Shown piece after piece: positions 4,436-6,072 of a stretch of 6,072 bases of DNA. The stretch is from the NCBI GenBank assembly GCA_027435495.1, contig DAHZZC010000291.1:1-6072 (forward strand), read 5' to 3'. The position numbers and the translations under genes were made by a program. How positions within the stretch are numbered: the first letter of the stretch is position 1; every line of letters begins with the position of its first letter. The notes under the pieces are model-generated. The model was given only the letters and a program-made list of their open reading frames with translations, was not told the DNA's origin and did not search any database. This DNA comes from Planctomycetales bacterium. Its GTDB lineage: Bacteria; Planctomycetota; Planctomycetia; Isosphaerales; Isosphaeraceae.

Positions 4436-6072
4436 GTGAACAAGACCCGCTCCCGGACAGCCAGCGAGTCAACCCCGACGACGCCTCCCAATCCGCCCTC
4501 AAATCCGGCGACGATCGAGACGATCCGGGTCCGTGGGGCCCGGGTCCATAACCTGCGCTCGATTGATGTCGATTTGCCCCGCGACCGCCTGGTCGTTCTG
4601 ACCGGCGTCAGCGGATCGGGGAAGAGTTCACTCGCCTTCGACACGATCCACGCCGAGGGTCAACGCCGCTACCTCGAATGCCTCTCGACCTATGCCCGGC
4701 AGTACCTCGAGCAGGCCGAGCCACCCGACGTAGACGCGATCGAGGGCCTGCCCCCAACCGTCGCCATTGACCAGCACGCCGGAACACCCAGCCCGCGTAG
4801 CACGCTGGGCACATTCACGGAAATTTATGATTATTTGCGGCTTCTTTACGCTCGTGCCGGCGTCCCGCATTGCCCGAGTTGCGAGGCTCCGATCCTCGCC
4901 CAGACTCCCGAGCAGATGGTCGACCAGTTGCTCGCGATCCCGGCCGGACGAAAGGTTCAGCTCCTGGCCCCCCTGGTCCGCGACCGCAAGGGCCAGCACG
5001 CCGAGGCCTTCCGCTCCATCAAGAGCGCAGGTCTGCTCCGCGCCCGGGTCGATGGAGAGTTGATTGAGGTCGGCGAGCCGCCGCCGAAGCTCGCGAAGAA
5101 CCGGTCCCACTCGATCGAGGCGGTCGTCGATCGCCTGGTGATCCGCGAGGGCATCCGTCCCCGCCTCGCCGAAAGCCTCGACCTCGCCCTCAAGCTCGCC
5201 GACGGTCGGATCGTGGCGCTGGTCGAGGCGCCGGGATCAGACCCGCCCTGGGACGAGCGAACACTGAGCGTCCACCTCGCCTGCCCATCGTGCGGCGCCG
5301 GCCTCGCCGAGATCGAGCCCCGCAGTTTTAGCTTCAACAGTCCCCATGGCGCTTGCCCGTCGTGCAACGGCCTCGGCTGGCGTCCAACCTTCCGCGCCGA
5401 TCTCTCGATTCCGGACCTCTCGCGATCGTGGTCGGGCGGGGCGGTCGTCCCGTGGACGATCCTGGCTGAGGGCCGCCGAGAGCCAGCCGCTTCTGAAATT
5501 GAGACGCCCATCCGCGACTTCTTCGCCCGACACAAGATCGGCCCGGATCGGCCGGTCGGCGAGTGGTCCGAGGCCACCCGTACAGGCTTCTGGAAGGGCG
5601 AGCCGGCCGCCTCGTTCGCGGGGATCGCCGCGTTGCTCGATCGCGCGTACGATGAGACGCGTTCCGAGCCCGTCCTCCGGGCCCTCGACGCCTACCGGGA
5701 GCCGGTCGCCTGCCCGTCGTGCGGCGGTTCCCGGATTCGCCCCGAGGCCCGCGCTGTCCGCTTCGCGGGCCGGACCATCGCCGAGCTCTCCGCGATCTCC
5801 GCCGAAGAGGCCCTGGCCTTCGTCGAGGCCCATCGGCCCACCGCCGACGCGGTCGCCGAGCCGATGCTCGCCGAGGTTGCCGGGCGGCTTCGATACCTGG
5901 TCGAGGTCGGCCTCGGCTATCTCTCGATGGACCGAGGCTCCGAGACGCTCTCCGGCGGCGAGTTGCAACGCGCCCGGCTCGCGGCGCAGCTCGGTTCGGG
6001 ACTGATCGGCGCCTGCTACATCCTCGACGAGCCGACCGCCGGATTGCACCCCCGCGATACCGCCCGCCTCAT
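4436..6072 (+). CDS. uvrA: UvrA, excinuclease ABC subunit A, 3' end outside window
   Basis: UvrA is the damage-recognising ATPase of nucleotide excision repair. It loads UvrB onto lesions in the cytoplasm. 545 codons are visible of a usual 940 or more. The first ABC half is nearly complete: TIRVRGARVHNL (residues 29-40), Walker A GVSGSGKSS (57-65), STYARQYL from residue 84, the UvrB-binding region around LLAPLVRDRKGQH, and a zinc module with C283/C286 and C307/C310 (CPSC...SFNSPHGACPSCNGLG). Further CxxC pairs lie at 146/149 and 426/429. The ABC signature LSGGELQ starts at 505, and Walker B is ILDEPTAGLHPRD (529-541). The UvrB-binding region shows it is a repair-type UvrA and not a class lacking that domain. 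The GTG at 4436 is the only reasonable start: the frame is closed by a TAA at 4376-4378, and no Met precedes Walker A. No Shine-Dalgarno is evident. It is divergent from the phage genes, so probably resident chromosome. Confidence 0.96.
   Translation, partial: MNKTRSRTASESTPTTPPNPPSNPATIETIRVRGARVHNLRSIDVDLPRDRLVVLTGVSGSGKSSLAFDTIHAEGQRRYLECLSTYARQYLEQAEPPDVDAIEGLPPTVAIDQHAGTPSPRSTLGTFTEIYDYLRLLYARAGVPHCPSCEAPILAQTPEQMVDQLLAIPAGRKVQLLAPLVRDRKGQHAEAFRSIKSAGLLRARVDGELIEVGEPPPKLAKNRSHSIEAVVDRLVIREGIRPRLAESLDLALKLADGRIVALVEAPGSDPPWDERTLSVHLACPSCGAGLAEIEPRSFSFNSPHGACPSCNGLGWRPTFRADLSIPDLSRSWSGGAVVPWTILAEGRREPAASEIETPIRDFFARHKIGPDRPVGEWSEATRTGFWKGEPAASFAGIAALLDRAYDETRSEPVLRALDAYREPVACPSCGGSRIRPEARAVRFAGRTIAELSAISAEEALAFVEAHRPTADAVAEPMLAEVAGRLRYLVEVGLGYLSMDRGSETLSGGELQRARLAAQLGSGLIGACYILDEPTAGLHPRDTARL

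Noticed and set aside
4089..4502. N-terminal extension of the small terminase frame, including GGVEPASRR
   Set aside because: It crosses the spacer and overlaps the uvrA start, has no ribosome-binding site and no coding character. The protein-like part begins at 4088.
5237..6049. 270-codon minus-strand frame
   Set aside because: It is antisense to uvrA, whose zinc and ABC motifs fix the true frame.
1..6072. CRISPR array or tandem repeats
   Set aside because: No regularly spaced direct repeats are visible. The only clear repeat pair is the IS inverted repeats.

Overview
The window is GC-rich with high third-position GC. Its gene content is a phage-type DNA-packaging gene pair, an insertion sequence, a toxin-antitoxin-like module and the start of a DNA-repair gene. 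The wording of the packaging proteins and of UvrA, with the high GC, suggests a Planctomycetota genome (Isosphaeraceae-like). This is an inference from style and is not proven by any marker here.

Layout from left to right. (1) Positions 1-705, minus strand: a two-gene module with its own sigma70-like promoter. It holds a 61-residue protein of unknown family with a strong Shine-Dalgarno, followed 8 nt later by a Doc/Fic-family toxin that runs off the left edge. GC and GC3 are visibly lower than in the neighbours. (2) Positions 720-4088, minus strand: a phage packaging operon read right to left. It comprises a small-terminase-like HTH protein (3696-4088), a small ORF of about 98 codons, and the large terminase subunit (843-2297). 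After the terminase there is only a 32-residue ORF (720-818) where a portal gene would be expected. (3) Positions 2553-3540, plus strand: an IS5-family element with 19-bp inverted repeats and an intact DDE transposase, inserted into the small ORF between the two terminase genes. (4) Positions 4089-4435: a gene-free divergent spacer. (5) Positions 4436-6072, plus strand: the first 545 codons of uvrA, cut by the right edge.

The large and small terminase genes would together recognise and pump DNA into a capsid, but no portal, protease or capsid gene is visible. The packaging module therefore looks like a remnant, or one edge of a prophage or gene-transfer-agent-like cluster, abutting a housekeeping repair gene. 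The IS lies antisense to the packaging operon, so it probably reduces terminase expression. The Doc-like pair sits immediately downstream of the packaging genes, in the same orientation but with its own promoter, as expected of an accessory cargo module. The most interesting points are the unrecognised antitoxin candidate, the Gln in place of the catalytic His in the Doc motif, and the exact restoration of a 98-codon ORF when the whole CTAG-to-CTAG IS segment is removed.
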